Positions 17,751-26,489 of a stretch of DNA of 64,000 bases are shown here, one piece after another. Within the stretch, counting starts at the first letter, position 1. Each line of letters starts with the position of its first letter. The stretch is taken from positions 124,001-188,000 of the forward strand of contig NZ_JAMXBJ010000048.1 in assembly GCF_023913755.1 (NCBI RefSeq), in the 5' to 3' direction. The notes under the pieces are model-generated. The model had not been told where the DNA came from. It did no database searches and saw only the letters and a list, made by a program, of their open reading frames with translations. The translations under genes and the position numbers were made by a program. This stretch comes from Pseudarthrobacter cellobiosi. Lineage in GTDB: Bacteria; Actinomycetota; Actinomycetes; Actinomycetales; Micrococcaceae.

Positions 17751-18488
17751 TCAGCCAATCTGGGTGGTTTCCGGACCACGTTCGGGGCCCTTGAACTCGG
17801 GGGCATTGAATTCGGGGGCACCAGGCGGCGGCGTGACGCTGGCATCCTTGGGCAGCCGCAGCTGAAGCAGGTCCCGGGGCGGCATGGGGCTGTCGCCCCG
17901 GATGACCACAATCTTGCGGAAAAGGGACTCAAGCGGTGCCGCAGCCTCGCGCTCCATCGCTGCCGCGCCGCCCAGGACGCCGCGCAGGAACCAACGCGGC
18001 CCGTCGATGCCTATGAAGCGCGCCACCCGGTAGCCCTGGCTGCCGTCCTGTGCACCGGCGGGCAGTTTGGCGATCAGTTCGGTTCCGAAGCCACCCTGGA
18101 CTTCTTCAACCTGCCCGCCCTGGCTTCCCACGGACTGACCGATCTGTTCGCGGATCTCGTCCCACAGCCCCTCGGTCTTGGGAGCAGCAAACGCCTGCAG
18201 CTGAAGGCTGGAGCCGTTCAGGTCCATGGTCACAGCGACCACGCGCTGGGTGGCTTCCTCAACTTCGAGCCGGAGCTGGAGCCCCTCGCTCGGGGAAATC
18301 AGCAGCGCACCAAGGTCAACATAACCCTCGCGGCTGGGGACCTCGGAAACATCAAAGGGGCCCGAAACCCGACGCCCGGCGTCCGCCGAGGCCGTGTCAG
18401 CGGAATCCGTTGATTCCACTGAGGCCTGGGATTCGTCCGGGTCGGCCGGCTGTTCCTTCTTTGATTTCCTACCGAGCCCAAAAAACAT
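17751..18488 (-). CDS. DUF3710 protein
   Basis: This 245-residue soluble protein matches DUF3710 (Rv2696c family). It begins MFFGLGRKSKKEQ, continues with an acidic low-complexity region, then a conserved core with GPFDVSEVP, YVDLGALLI, LQAFAAPKTEGLWDEIREQI, RFIGIDGPRWFLRGVLGG and IVVIRGDSPMPPRDLLQLRLP. The C-terminus is Pro-rich. The function is not established. I moved the start from 18569 to the ATG at 18488 because AAGGAG sits at the right distance and the family starts there. It follows dut by about 100 bases on the same strand. Confidence 0.83.
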   Translation of the reverse strand: MFFGLGRKSKKEQPADPDESQASVESTDSADTASADAGRRVSGPFDVSEVPSREGYVDLGALLISPSEGLQLRLEVEEATQRVVAVTMDLNGSSLQLQAFAAPKTEGLWDEIREQIGQSVGSQGGQVEEVQGGFGTELIAKLPAGAQDGSQGYRVARFIGIDGPRWFLRGVLGGAAAMEREAAAPLESLFRKIVVIRGDSPMPPRDLLQLRLPKDASVTPPPGAPEFNAPEFKGPERGPETTQIG

Positions 18489-18593
18489 GGGGATTGTCTC
18501 CTTAGTTGTGAAAGTGACTCGCCGGGCCCGGTGGGTACCGTCGGAAGTCTTGCTGCCGCGGGCAACCAACTCTCGTTGCCGCCGTCGGCTGTG

Positions 18594-19142
18594 TCAGGCG
18601 TTTGGCGAGGTGAAGCCGCCGGTGGATCCGAATCCGCCGGCTCCCCGCACCGATTCGCTCAATTCGTTGACGGGGACAAACTGCGCATATTCCACCCGCT
18701 GGATCACCATCTGTGCAATTCTATCGCCGCGCCGCAGCTCGATGGCGTTCCTGGAATCGGTGTTGAGGAGGGTCACGGAAATTTCCCCGCGATAACCGGC
18801 ATCCACAGTGCCGGGCGCATTGACGATAGTCAGCCCATGCTTCGTGGCCAGGCCGGAGCGAGGGTGGATCAGGGCTACAAACCCGTCCGGCAGCGCGATG
18901 GAAACACCGGTAGCCACCAGCTTCCGCTCCCCCGGTGCCAGGACCACATCGTCCCGAGCCCGCAGGTCAGCTCCCGCGTCGCCGGGGTGGGCATAGGACG
19001 GTGCCTCCAGCCCGGCGTCGAGCATTTTCAGCTGCACCTGAAGCGTCGGGGCCCCGTAGGCTGCGGCTGTATCCGGTGCAGAGCCGGCCAGCTCTTTGTC
19101 AGGAACGGTTTCAACAGTGGCAAGTTCGTCAGTCACAGTCAC
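18594..19142 (-). CDS. dut: dUTP diphosphatase
   Basis: The trimeric dUTPase hydrolyses dUTP to dUMP and pyrophosphate, keeping uracil out of DNA and supplying dTMP synthesis. All five motifs are present: GDAGADLRA (motif 1), HPRSGLATKHGL (2), GTVDAGYRGEI (3), RGDRIAQMVI (4) and the P-loop-like RGAGGFGSTGG near the C-terminus (5). The 182-residue length includes about 30 extra N-terminal residues before the conserved core begins at LQVQLKMLD, so the true start could be downstream. It is followed by DUF3710 and lies back to back with the DUF3093 gene. Confidence 0.95.
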   Translation of the reverse strand: MTVTDELATVETVPDKELAGSAPDTAAAYGAPTLQVQLKMLDAGLEAPSYAHPGDAGADLRARDDVVLAPGERKLVATGVSIALPDGFVALIHPRSGLATKHGLTIVNAPGTVDAGYRGEISVTLLNTDSRNAIELRRGDRIAQMVIQRVEYAQFVPVNELSESVRGAGGFGSTGGFTSPNA

Positions 19143-19251
19143 TCACTCTAACGCCCAGCCGCAGTTCCGTCCTAGATTCAAGGGGACGCCGCAGGCCAAG
19201 ACAGGATGAACCCAAGATGAAATAGCCAGCCAAAGGTGGAAAGCTGGGGGC

Positions 19252-19740
19252 ATGCCCGAATCCAGCTCCACCGCGCCCGTCCCTGACGCCCCCTCTGCCG
19301 GCACCCCGGCAGTTTTCCGGGAGAGGCTGTGGCCGAACGTCTGGATCTGGATCATCGCGGCGGGGATCTCCGGTGCCGGGATCCTCGTTTTCGCCCCGAT
19401 CAGCATGGTTGCGGGCTATACGGCGGCCGGCGTCCTGTTCACCATCATGGCTGTCCTGCTAGTGCTGTCCACTCCGACGATCCTGGTCACCAGTGACGCC
19501 TTGACGGTAGGACGCGCCACCATTGAGCGCCGCTTCGTCGGCGACGCGGCAGCGTTCCACGGTAAGGACGCCACGGCCCAGCGGGGGACCCGGCTCAATG
19601 GCCTCGCCTACCTGTGTATCCGTGGCTGGATCGACCCGGTGGTGCGGATCGAAATCACGGACCCGTCTGACCGGACCCCCTATTGGCTGACGTCGTCCAG
19701 GCGGCCCGAGGAACTCGCTGCCGCGCTTTCGCGGAAATAG
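19252..19740 (+). CDS. DUF3093 membrane protein
   Basis: This 162-residue protein fits the actinobacterial DUF3093 family (Rv2698 position, divergent from dut). Two adjacent helices, about residues 24-45 and 50-72, are followed by a soluble domain with TPTILVTSDALTVGRA, RGTRLNGLAYLCIRGWIDPVVRIEI and TPYWLTSSRRPEELAAAL. The role is unknown. The ATG at 19252 follows a GTGGAAAGCTGGGGG stretch. Its stop is 10 bases from the convergent DUF4193 stop. Confidence 0.82.
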   Translation: MPESSSTAPVPDAPSAGTPAVFRERLWPNVWIWIIAAGISGAGILVFAPISMVAGYTAAGVLFTIMAVLLVLSTPTILVTSDALTVGRATIERRFVGDAAAFHGKDATAQRGTRLNGLAYLCIRGWIDPVVRIEITDPSDRTPYWLTSSRRPEELAAALSRK

Positions 19741-19750
19741 GCACCCCGGA

Positions 19751-20050
19751 TCAGCCCTCGCACTCCCTGCAATAGAAGTGGCCGTCTTTTTCCCGCGCAA
19801 TCTGCGAACGGTGCCGGACCAGGAAGCACGAGGAACACGTAAACTCGTCCGCCTGCGGAGGCACCACCAGTACCAGCAGCTCCTCGCCGGACAGGTCCGC
19901 CCCGGGAAGCTCGTAACCTGCGGCGAGGTCGCTTTCGTCCACATCAACCGCGGCCGTCGGTTTATCTGATTGCCGGGTTTTCAGATCTTCCAGCGAATCC
20001 TCGGTGAGGTCTTCTTCGGATTTTCGCGGCGCATCGTAGTCGGTGGCCAT
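19751..20050 (-). CDS. DUF4193 zinc-ribbon-like protein
   Basis: This 99-residue acidic protein belongs to DUF4193 (Rv2699c). The first 50 residues are highly acidic and look disordered. The second half has a four-cysteine ribbon, CSSC and CREC, joined by FLVRHRSQIAREKDGHFY, a likely zinc site. The family is almost universal in Actinobacteria but its role is not known to me. It sits between the DUF3093 and sepH genes, and is divergent from sepH. Confidence 0.85.
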   Translation of the reverse strand: MATDYDAPRKSEEDLTEDSLEDLKTRQSDKPTAAVDVDESDLAAGYELPGADLSGEELLVLVVPPQADEFTCSSCFLVRHRSQIAREKDGHFYCRECEG

Positions 20051-20271
20051 CTCGGCTCCGTCCCTTTCCGGTCAGCGGGTGACACCCTTGATAACGCCGG
20101 ACACCTCCTGTTTGTGCCCCCGGTCCGCTGGCACTGCGCAAACCCCCACTGCTGACCACAATGGCGTCCGAAAGTGCCGGAATATCGCGGCGCGCCCTTG
20201 CTCCTAACCCAAAAGGGTGCCGCTGAGTGGCAGAGTTTCGATTGATAGTAATGCCAGGGTGGAGGATTTGT

Positions 20272-21654
20272 ATGCAGGATCTACGGCTTGTAGGCGTACA
20301 CGACGACGGGGAGCATCTCCTGTTGAGCGGTGCCGGCGGCGAGATGTTCCAGCTGCCGATCGATGAAGCACTGCGGGCGGCCAGCCGGTCTTCGGCGAAG
20401 ACCGCGTCTGCGGCTGCGCCCATCGCCATGTCCCCGCGGGACATCCAGTCACGGATCCGCAGCGGTGCCACCGCAGCGGAGGTGGCTGAGCTTTCCGGGC
20501 TTCCCCTCGCAAAAGTCGAGCGGTATGAGGGCCCTGTCCTTGCCGAGCGGGAGTATGTAGCGCAACAGGCGCGGAAGGTGGAAGTGGCTTCGCCCTCCCC
20601 CGGCCATGACACCTACCGCTCCATTTTCGGCGACCACCCGGCTTCCCTCAACGGCATGGTCAACCACCGGCTCTCAGCCCACGGGATTGAACCTTCCACC
20701 GTGGAGTGGGATTCGTGGCGGCGCCAGGACGGCAACTGGACCGTGGTGGCCCGTTTTGAAGCCAAAAAGGACGGCACCTCCGGCATCGGGGAAGAGCCGC
20801 CTGCGCAGTGGACGTTCAGTCCGGCCCGCAAGTCGCTCCAGAACGCCAACCGCTGGGCCCAGCAGCTCAGTGAGCTGGAACCGCTGGACGGTCCCGTTCC
20901 GGCCCGCCGTCTCACTGCCGTCTCGGACCGGCCGTTTGACTTTGAAACCGATGCGGAAGCAGCGGCCGCCCGAAATTCCACCGGTCCGCATTCCGTCCCG
21001 CAGGCCAGGGAATCTGACGGACTCCTGGATATGCTCCGTTCACGCCGCGGCCAGCGCCTGGGCGTCGACGAGGACGCGGACGACGCCCTGGCACTGTTGC
21101 TGACCCACGGCGTGCCCGCCGCCCATCCACGTCCCTCCGAGGTGGTCCCTGAAAGGGACTCCAAGGAACAGCAGTACCGCGAGCCGGAAACCCCGGAGGC
21201 AGTTCCCGCCGAGTCCACCGCGGCGAACGACGCCGCGCCTGCCGCAACAGCTGATCCCCTCACCCGCAAGCGTGACGCGCGGCCGTCAATGCTATCCCGG
21301 CTGAGCCTCATCCCGCCGCACAGGGCCTCAGAGGATGATGACGTCCTGAAACTGCACGACGGCGTCAGCACTGACACGAGGGAAATCACCATAGTGGCGT
21401 CCCCGCTCCGCCCCGCCGGACAGGGTACCCCCGGAGAGTCAGGGCCGGGACGTGCCGGGCCGAACGTGGGCCTGGACGAACTACTGGGCGGCGGAAGCCC
21501 CCGCCGGGCAGCCTATACGGCCGGCACCGCTGACGCAGGATCCGGCCAGCACCACGACCATGAAGCGGACCAGCCTGAACGGCAGCCCGCAAAACCGAAG
21601 CGGTCCACGGTTCCCAGCTGGGACGAGATCGTCTTCGGGACCAAGCGGGACTGA
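20272..21654 (+). CDS. sepH: septation protein SepH (DUF3071)
   Basis: SepH is an actinobacterial cell-division protein that binds FtsZ and promotes its assembly. The 460-residue product starts MQDLRLVGVHDDGEHLLLSG, the typical DUF3071 beginning, and contains the helix-turn-helix-like segment ATAAEVAELSGLPLAKVERYEGP preceded by SPRDIQSRIRSG (the key residues; full segment about 75-120). The C-terminal half is acidic, Ala/Pro-rich and ends with KRSTVPSWDEIVFGTKRD, a conserved terminal motif. I moved the start from 20227 to the ATG at 20272 because GGAGGA lies just before it and the family starts there. The stop is 4 bases from the convergent phosphodiesterase stop. Confidence 0.9.
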   Translation: MQDLRLVGVHDDGEHLLLSGAGGEMFQLPIDEALRAASRSSAKTASAAAPIAMSPRDIQSRIRSGATAAEVAELSGLPLAKVERYEGPVLAEREYVAQQARKVEVASPSPGHDTYRSIFGDHPASLNGMVNHRLSAHGIEPSTVEWDSWRRQDGNWTVVARFEAKKDGTSGIGEEPPAQWTFSPARKSLQNANRWAQQLSELEPLDGPVPARRLTAVSDRPFDFETDAEAAAARNSTGPHSVPQARESDGLLDMLRSRRGQRLGVDEDADDALALLLTHGVPAAHPRPSEVVPERDSKEQQYREPETPEAVPAESTAANDAAPAATADPLTRKRDARPSMLSRLSLIPPHRASEDDDVLKLHDGVSTDTREITIVASPLRPAGQGTPGESGPGRAGPNVGLDELLGGGSPRRAAYTAGTADAGSGQHHDHEADQPERQPAKPKRSTVPSWDEIVFGTKRD

Positions 21655-21658
21655 CGCC

Positions 21659-22903
21659 TCAGCGTCGCCGTGGCGTGCCTTCGGCCTTAAAGCACAGCAG
21701 CGGTACTTCGCGTTCGGCTTTGGTCAGCGAGCCGTGCTGGCCCACCACCTCCATGGCGGCGGGGCGCCCGCGGCGTGTGTCGTAGAGGGCCAGCGCGTCC
21801 CGCGCCGCAATCATGATGTCGCCAATCCGGGGCCCGACGGCGGGGCGCAGCATCCCGAACAGACCGGCGGCGATGGCATCCTCCCGGGTAAAGGCCCAGA
21901 TCCTGTCGCCGAAACGGGCACGCCACGCACCCAGCAAGCGCTCCCGGCCCACGGCGTCTGACGGATCCTCAAGGTAGAGATGGACCATCCGGGGCTCCCC
22001 CGCCGTATGCCGCACGCCGTCAACAAGCGACGCGTCCGCCGAGAAGTCGATCCGCTGCTGTTCCGGGACGTCGAGCATCCCGTGGTCCGCCGTGAGGAGG
22101 ACGGTGGTCCCGGCCGGGAGCGACGCGTTGAGCCGTTTGACGGTTGCGTCAAGCTCTTCGAGCTGGTGTTCCCACTGTTCAGACTGGCAACCGTGCCGGT
22201 GGCCGGCCTTATCCAGTTCGTTGACGTAGAAGTACATCAGGGACTTGCCGGCGGTGTCCATGGCTTCGGCGGCGGCTTCTGTTCGCGCGTGGGCCGTCAC
22301 GGCTGAGACGAAATTCCCGCCGCGGAGGGCCGCCTGCGTCATGGGCGAGTTGCCGAACTGCGGCAGGCTGACCGTGGTCACATTAACGGATTCGGCGGCT
22401 CGTTCGAAGACGGTAGGAAACGGCTGCCACTCAGCGGGGTCCACCTTGGCATCCCAGTTGCCGAGCATGTTGACGACTTTGTCCTGGTCCGGGTCCAGGA
22501 CGTCATAGCCCACCATTCCGTGCTGGCCTGGCGGGAGTCCTGTGCCGAAGCTGGCAAGGGCAGCGGCCGTGGTTGAGGGGAACGTGGAGTCCAGCCAGAC
22601 AGGAACTTCCCCCTGCCCGGAATGCATCACGGAGCGCAGGAAGGGTGTGTGGGCAGACTTCTGTTTGAGCAGGTTCCGGCCCAGGCCGTCGGCCAGGACC
22701 ACGCAGACGCGCGTCGCCGGCGGAAGGCCCAGGGTGTTCGCGAAACCTTCTACCCCTAGGCTGGCGGCCGCGCTGGCGAGGACATCCCCGATGGACCGCC
22801 GGCCAAAGGCGGGCGCGGGCGGCATGCTCAGCTGCGGGGCGGCCACTTGGGAAACCGCTGCGGAAGAGGCTGAGGAGACTGTTGCTTTTCCTTGGTCCGG
22901 CAT
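21659..22903 (-). CDS. alkaline phosphatase/nucleotide pyrophosphatase-type phosphodiesterase
   Basis: This 414-residue protein belongs to the type I phosphodiesterase/nucleotide pyrophosphatase group of the alkaline phosphatase superfamily. Metal-binding residues appear as VVLADGLGRNLL (Asp), the Thr nucleophile as TFPSTTAAALAS, and later ligands as ELDKAGHRHG and TADHGMLD, with a His in VGQHGSLT near the end. There is no clear signal peptide. The substrate is unknown. The ATG at 22903 is one base after the DUF5998 stop (TGAGATG), which suggests coupled translation; the longer frame from 22948 would overlap that gene by 44 bases. Confidence 0.85.
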   Translation of the reverse strand: MPDQGKATVSSASSAAVSQVAAPQLSMPPAPAFGRRSIGDVLASAAASLGVEGFANTLGLPPATRVCVVLADGLGRNLLKQKSAHTPFLRSVMHSGQGEVPVWLDSTFPSTTAAALASFGTGLPPGQHGMVGYDVLDPDQDKVVNMLGNWDAKVDPAEWQPFPTVFERAAESVNVTTVSLPQFGNSPMTQAALRGGNFVSAVTAHARTEAAAEAMDTAGKSLMYFYVNELDKAGHRHGCQSEQWEHQLEELDATVKRLNASLPAGTTVLLTADHGMLDVPEQQRIDFSADASLVDGVRHTAGEPRMVHLYLEDPSDAVGRERLLGAWRARFGDRIWAFTREDAIAAGLFGMLRPAVGPRIGDIMIAARDALALYDTRRGRPAAMEVVGQHGSLTKAEREVPLLCFKAEGTPRRR

Positions 22904-22904
22904 C

Positions 22905-23651
22905 TCAGCGCTGCTGGTGCCCGCGGCTAAGCCTGTTTCCGAATACACCCGTCCGGGGCCGGGGCTGGAGCGTCTGGCCGGCGTGCGGCGCGGGAGCCGT
23001 GGAGCCGGTGTTCACGGCCCGCAGGGCGCGGGCGAAGAGTTTGGCGTCCTGGACGGCTTGGGGACCGTCGGCTTCGGCGCTGATCCGCAGGACGATGTCC
23101 TCCTGGGCAATGGTGCCGCTGTAGCCGTGGTCTGCCTCGCATTGCGGGTCTCCGCAGCTCGCGGGCCCCATGTCCAGCCGCTGGCCGCCGGACCAGGCAA
23201 TGGCGAGGGTGACTTCCCGGACCGGATCCGAGGGCTTGTAGTCCTGCGGCTGGGAGTACATGTAGCTCAGGACCACGGAGCGGATCTGTGCGACGGGCAC
23301 GGATTCGGTGGAGATCTGGGCCACGATCTGTTCGCCGGCTTCATCGAGCTGCTGGTCGTCCACGTGGGTGATCACCAGCATGTCGGCGGTCAGGACCAGC
23401 ACGGTGATGTGGCGGCGCACTTCGGCCCGGTCAAAGTGGGTTTCCAGGTGCACCAGGTGGGCCACGCATTCGCGGCCGTCCAGGGCGTCGTCAACGACGT
23501 CGGACACCAGCCGCGGGTAGAAACCGGCCTTCTGGAGCGCACCGTCCAGGCTCGGGCCCTGGGGCGTGTGGCTGTGTGAGCTGTGGGGGCGGGTTGCCTG
23601 GTTGTCACTGCCGGAAGTGGAAGGCGTCGACGGGGAAGGCTGTGAGCTCAT
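22905..23651 (-). CDS. DUF5998 protein
   Basis: This 248-residue soluble protein resembles the actinobacterial DUF5998 family, commonly found beside the same phosphodiesterase. The core includes QKAGFYPRLVSDVVDDAL, HLVHLETHFDRAEVRRHITV, LVLTADMLVITHVDD and DIVLRISAEADGPQAVQDA. A CxxxxC-like pair is visible in SCGDPQCEADH. The N-terminus is Ser/Pro/Thr-rich and low in complexity. No function is known to me. It is expressed with the phosphodiesterase gene, from which it is separated by a single base. Confidence 0.75.
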   Translation of the reverse strand: MSSQPSPSTPSTSGSDNQATRPHSSHSHTPQGPSLDGALQKAGFYPRLVSDVVDDALDGRECVAHLVHLETHFDRAEVRRHITVLVLTADMLVITHVDDQQLDEAGEQIVAQISTESVPVAQIRSVVLSYMYSQPQDYKPSDPVREVTLAIAWSGGQRLDMGPASCGDPQCEADHGYSGTIAQEDIVLRISAEADGPQAVQDAKLFARALRAVNTGSTAPAPHAGQTLQPRPRTGVFGNRLSRGHQQR

Positions 23652-23693
23652 TCCCCCATTTTCACAGATCGGCCGGGGACATGCTAACTGCGG

Positions 23694-26378
23694 TCAGCCC
23701 AGCATGGCCCGGCGGGCACTGTCGGTGCGCTGGGCTGGGTTGCCGATCCGGATATCCGCGGCCAGGATGGACACGCCCTGGGTTCCGCAGAGGACCGGGT
23801 TGAATTCCACCAGGGCTATTTCCGGATGGTTGTCCTTCATCCAGGCCAGCCGCCCGGCGACTTCCTCCAAAGCATCAAGATCCACTGCGGGAAGGCCCTG
23901 GTAGCCGAAGAGTTTGCGGGCTGCCCGGGGCCCACGGATGAAGTCCTTCACGTCGGCTGCGGACAGCGGAGGCACGCGGTGCGCCCAGTCATCCAGCAGG
24001 TTGACCGCGTCCCCGGCCAGCCCGAAGGAGACCACCGGCCCCAGCAGCGGATCCTCAATGGCCCGGAACGTGCATGCCTGCCCCACGGGGGCCATGGACT
24101 GCACCTCCAGTGCCGACGAACCGTAGGGTGCCAGCGAGCGCCGCATCTGCGCGATGTTGCGGCGGAGGGAATCCGGATCTTCGATGTCGAGGCGGACTCC
24201 GCCCAGGTCCAGGCGGTGGCGAAGTGCCGGGTCTGTGGTTTTCAGCGCGACGGGCCAGCCCAGCCTGCCGGCGGCAGCAACCGCCTCGTCTTCTGAGTCG
24301 AACCCGGCGGACGGCAGCACCGCAATACCGTAGTGCGCCAGCAACGCTGCCGCGGACGCCGGTTCCAGGCTCTTGAGCTGCTCCCCGTGGACACCTGGCA
24401 GAAGCTGATCCAACAGGATCCGTGCGCTTTCCGGATCGCAGCCATCGGGTTGGACAAAGTGGCCGGGGTCCCGCGCCACCCATTCCGCGTAGCGCACCAC
24501 GGCGGCGAGCGCCGCCACAGCCGCTCCGGCGTTGGAGAAGCACGGCACTGTCTGTCCCTCACCTCCCACCATGCCCTCCACATAGATGGAGGGGTCAAGG
24601 ATGCCGGTGAAGGCGGCGACTACCGGTTTCCCGGCGGCGGCCGAGCATTCGGCCAGGACCTCGGCAATATGGTCAACGGTCAGGCCGCGCGCCGGGAGCA
24701 GTGCGGCCACTACGGCGTGGACGGCATCGGACGCGAGGGTGTCCTCTAGGCTGCGGCGGAGGGCCGGCAGTGCCAGGGACATGCCGGCGTCGAGATCCAG
24801 GTCGGTGATGATGCCGTCCACGGTCAGGCCGTGGGCCTCGGCGCTGTCCGCCACCACTTTGCCCAGCGCCAAGGAGTTGCTGAAAATGGCCAGTCCAGGC
24901 CCCGCCGGGAGCGGCTGGCCGGACACTATCTGCGTGATGTCCATCAGCTGTTCGATGGTCTCGACCCGGATGACGCCGGCCTGGCGCATCATGGCGTCCA
25001 GCGCGCCGGCGGGCGCCTGGGTGGTCCGGACGGCGTGGCCAGGCGGCAGCCGCAGGCCCATGGTTTCCGATTTTGCCACCACCACGGGCTTGGTGCGGGC
25101 GAGCCGCCGGGCGATCCGGGAGAATTTGCGGGGGTTCCCGATCGACTCCAGGTAGAGGCCTACCGCGGCGGTGTCGGCGTCGTCCTCCCAGAACTGCATC
25201 ATGTCGTTGCCGGAGACGTCCGCGCGGTAGCCCGCCGACAGGAACGTGGAAAGGCCCAGCCGGCGGCGGTGAGACGCCGCGTAGAGGGAAACACCGATCG
25301 CCGCCGACTGGCTGAACAGGCCCAGGCCCCCGCGCCGCGGTAGTGAGGGCGCCATGGAGGCGTTCAGTTTCACGTCGGGATGGGTGTTCACGATCCCCAG
25401 GGACGCGGGCCCGATCACCCTCATGCCGTTGGCCCGGGCCTTGCGGACCAGGTTGCGCTGGCGGGTGAGGCCGCGTTCGCCGTCGTCCGCGAAGCCCGCG
25501 GAGGCAATCACCAGCCCCTTGACCCCGGCCGCGGCGCACTGGTCAACCACGGTGGCCACTTCCTCGTAGGGGACGGCGATCACGGCCAGCCCCACCGGCT
25601 CCGGGATCTCGGAAATCCGGCTGAAGGACAGCATTCCGGCGAGCTCCAGTGCCTCCGGGTTGATGGCGTAGACCTGCCCGGAAAAACCGCCTTCAATGAT
25701 GTGTTCGAGCAGCTGGTACCCCACGGTCCCCCACTTGCGGCTAGCGCCGATGACTGCAATGGACGAAGGCGCCAGCAGGTCCCGGACGCTCCTCGCCTCG
25801 GCGCGGTGCTCGCGTGACTCCATCACCGCCCGGGACTTTTCGGTGGGGTCGATGTTGAACTCCAGGCTCACCACTCCGTCGTCGAAATGGCGTTTGACGT
25901 CGTAGCCGGCGTCGGCGAACACCATCAGCATTTTGCGGTTTTCGGGCAGCACTTCGGCGCTGAAGCGGCGGATCCCGTTTTCGTGGGCGGCTGCGGCAAG
26001 GTGTTCGAGCAGGATTGAGCCGATTCCCCGGCCCTGGTGGGCGTCGGCGATGTTGAATGCGACTTCGGCTTCGAGGGGGTCATCCAGCCTGTCGTAGCGG
26101 CCGATCCCCAGGATTTCGCCGCCGAAGGTGATCACCAGGGCAACCCGGTCCTTGTAGTCCACTTCGGTGAAGCGCTTGAGCTCCTTGCTGGACAGCCGGG
26201 CCTTGAATGCGAAGAAGCGCATGTAGATTGAGTTCTGCGATTGCCCGGTGTGGAAAGCCTGGACCGCGTCCGCATCGCTGGGGTGGATAGGCCTCAGATG
26301 GGCTGTGCCGCCGTCACGGAGCACGACATCGGCTTCCCAATGTTCCGGATATTCGCCGTCCCCGGGCTGATCCACCAT
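23694..26378 (-). CDS. GNAT acetyltransferase fused to ADP-forming acyl-CoA ligase domains (Pat-like)
   Basis: This 894-residue protein has an N-terminal GNAT acetyltransferase domain (residues about 15-180) with the acetyl-CoA loop NIADAHQGRGIGSILLEHL. A CoA-binding Rossmann domain follows (SSIAVIGASRKWGTVGYQLL, from about 205), then two succinyl-CoA-synthetase-like domains and a C-terminal ATP-grasp half (LLAHYGIAVLPSAGF, GWPVALKTTDP). This is the architecture of protein lysine acetyltransferases of the Pat/PatZ type, but with the GNAT domain at the N-terminus rather than the C-terminus as in Salmonella Pat. It may acetylate and silence acetyl-CoA synthetases. It is divergent from parC. Confidence 0.82.
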   Translation of the reverse strand: MVDQPGDGEYPEHWEADVVLRDGGTAHLRPIHPSDADAVQAFHTGQSQNSIYMRFFAFKARLSSKELKRFTEVDYKDRVALVITFGGEILGIGRYDRLDDPLEAEVAFNIADAHQGRGIGSILLEHLAAAAHENGIRRFSAEVLPENRKMLMVFADAGYDVKRHFDDGVVSLEFNIDPTEKSRAVMESREHRAEARSVRDLLAPSSIAVIGASRKWGTVGYQLLEHIIEGGFSGQVYAINPEALELAGMLSFSRISEIPEPVGLAVIAVPYEEVATVVDQCAAAGVKGLVIASAGFADDGERGLTRQRNLVRKARANGMRVIGPASLGIVNTHPDVKLNASMAPSLPRRGGLGLFSQSAAIGVSLYAASHRRRLGLSTFLSAGYRADVSGNDMMQFWEDDADTAAVGLYLESIGNPRKFSRIARRLARTKPVVVAKSETMGLRLPPGHAVRTTQAPAGALDAMMRQAGVIRVETIEQLMDITQIVSGQPLPAGPGLAIFSNSLALGKVVADSAEAHGLTVDGIITDLDLDAGMSLALPALRRSLEDTLASDAVHAVVAALLPARGLTVDHIAEVLAECSAAAGKPVVAAFTGILDPSIYVEGMVGGEGQTVPCFSNAGAAVAALAAVVRYAEWVARDPGHFVQPDGCDPESARILLDQLLPGVHGEQLKSLEPASAAALLAHYGIAVLPSAGFDSEDEAVAAAGRLGWPVALKTTDPALRHRLDLGGVRLDIEDPDSLRRNIAQMRRSLAPYGSSALEVQSMAPVGQACTFRAIEDPLLGPVVSFGLAGDAVNLLDDWAHRVPPLSAADVKDFIRGPRAARKLFGYQGLPAVDLDALEEVAGRLAWMKDNHPEIALVEFNPVLCGTQGVSILAADIRIGNPAQRTDSARRAMLG

Positions 26379-26489
26379 AGGCTTAGCCTAACCACAAACT
26401 GACGGTGCAGGCCGTGTGCCCGGAGTTATCCTCCACACCTGCGCCCAGACCACAGCACCACCCGTAACCCAGAAGGATCCACCAGCCCT

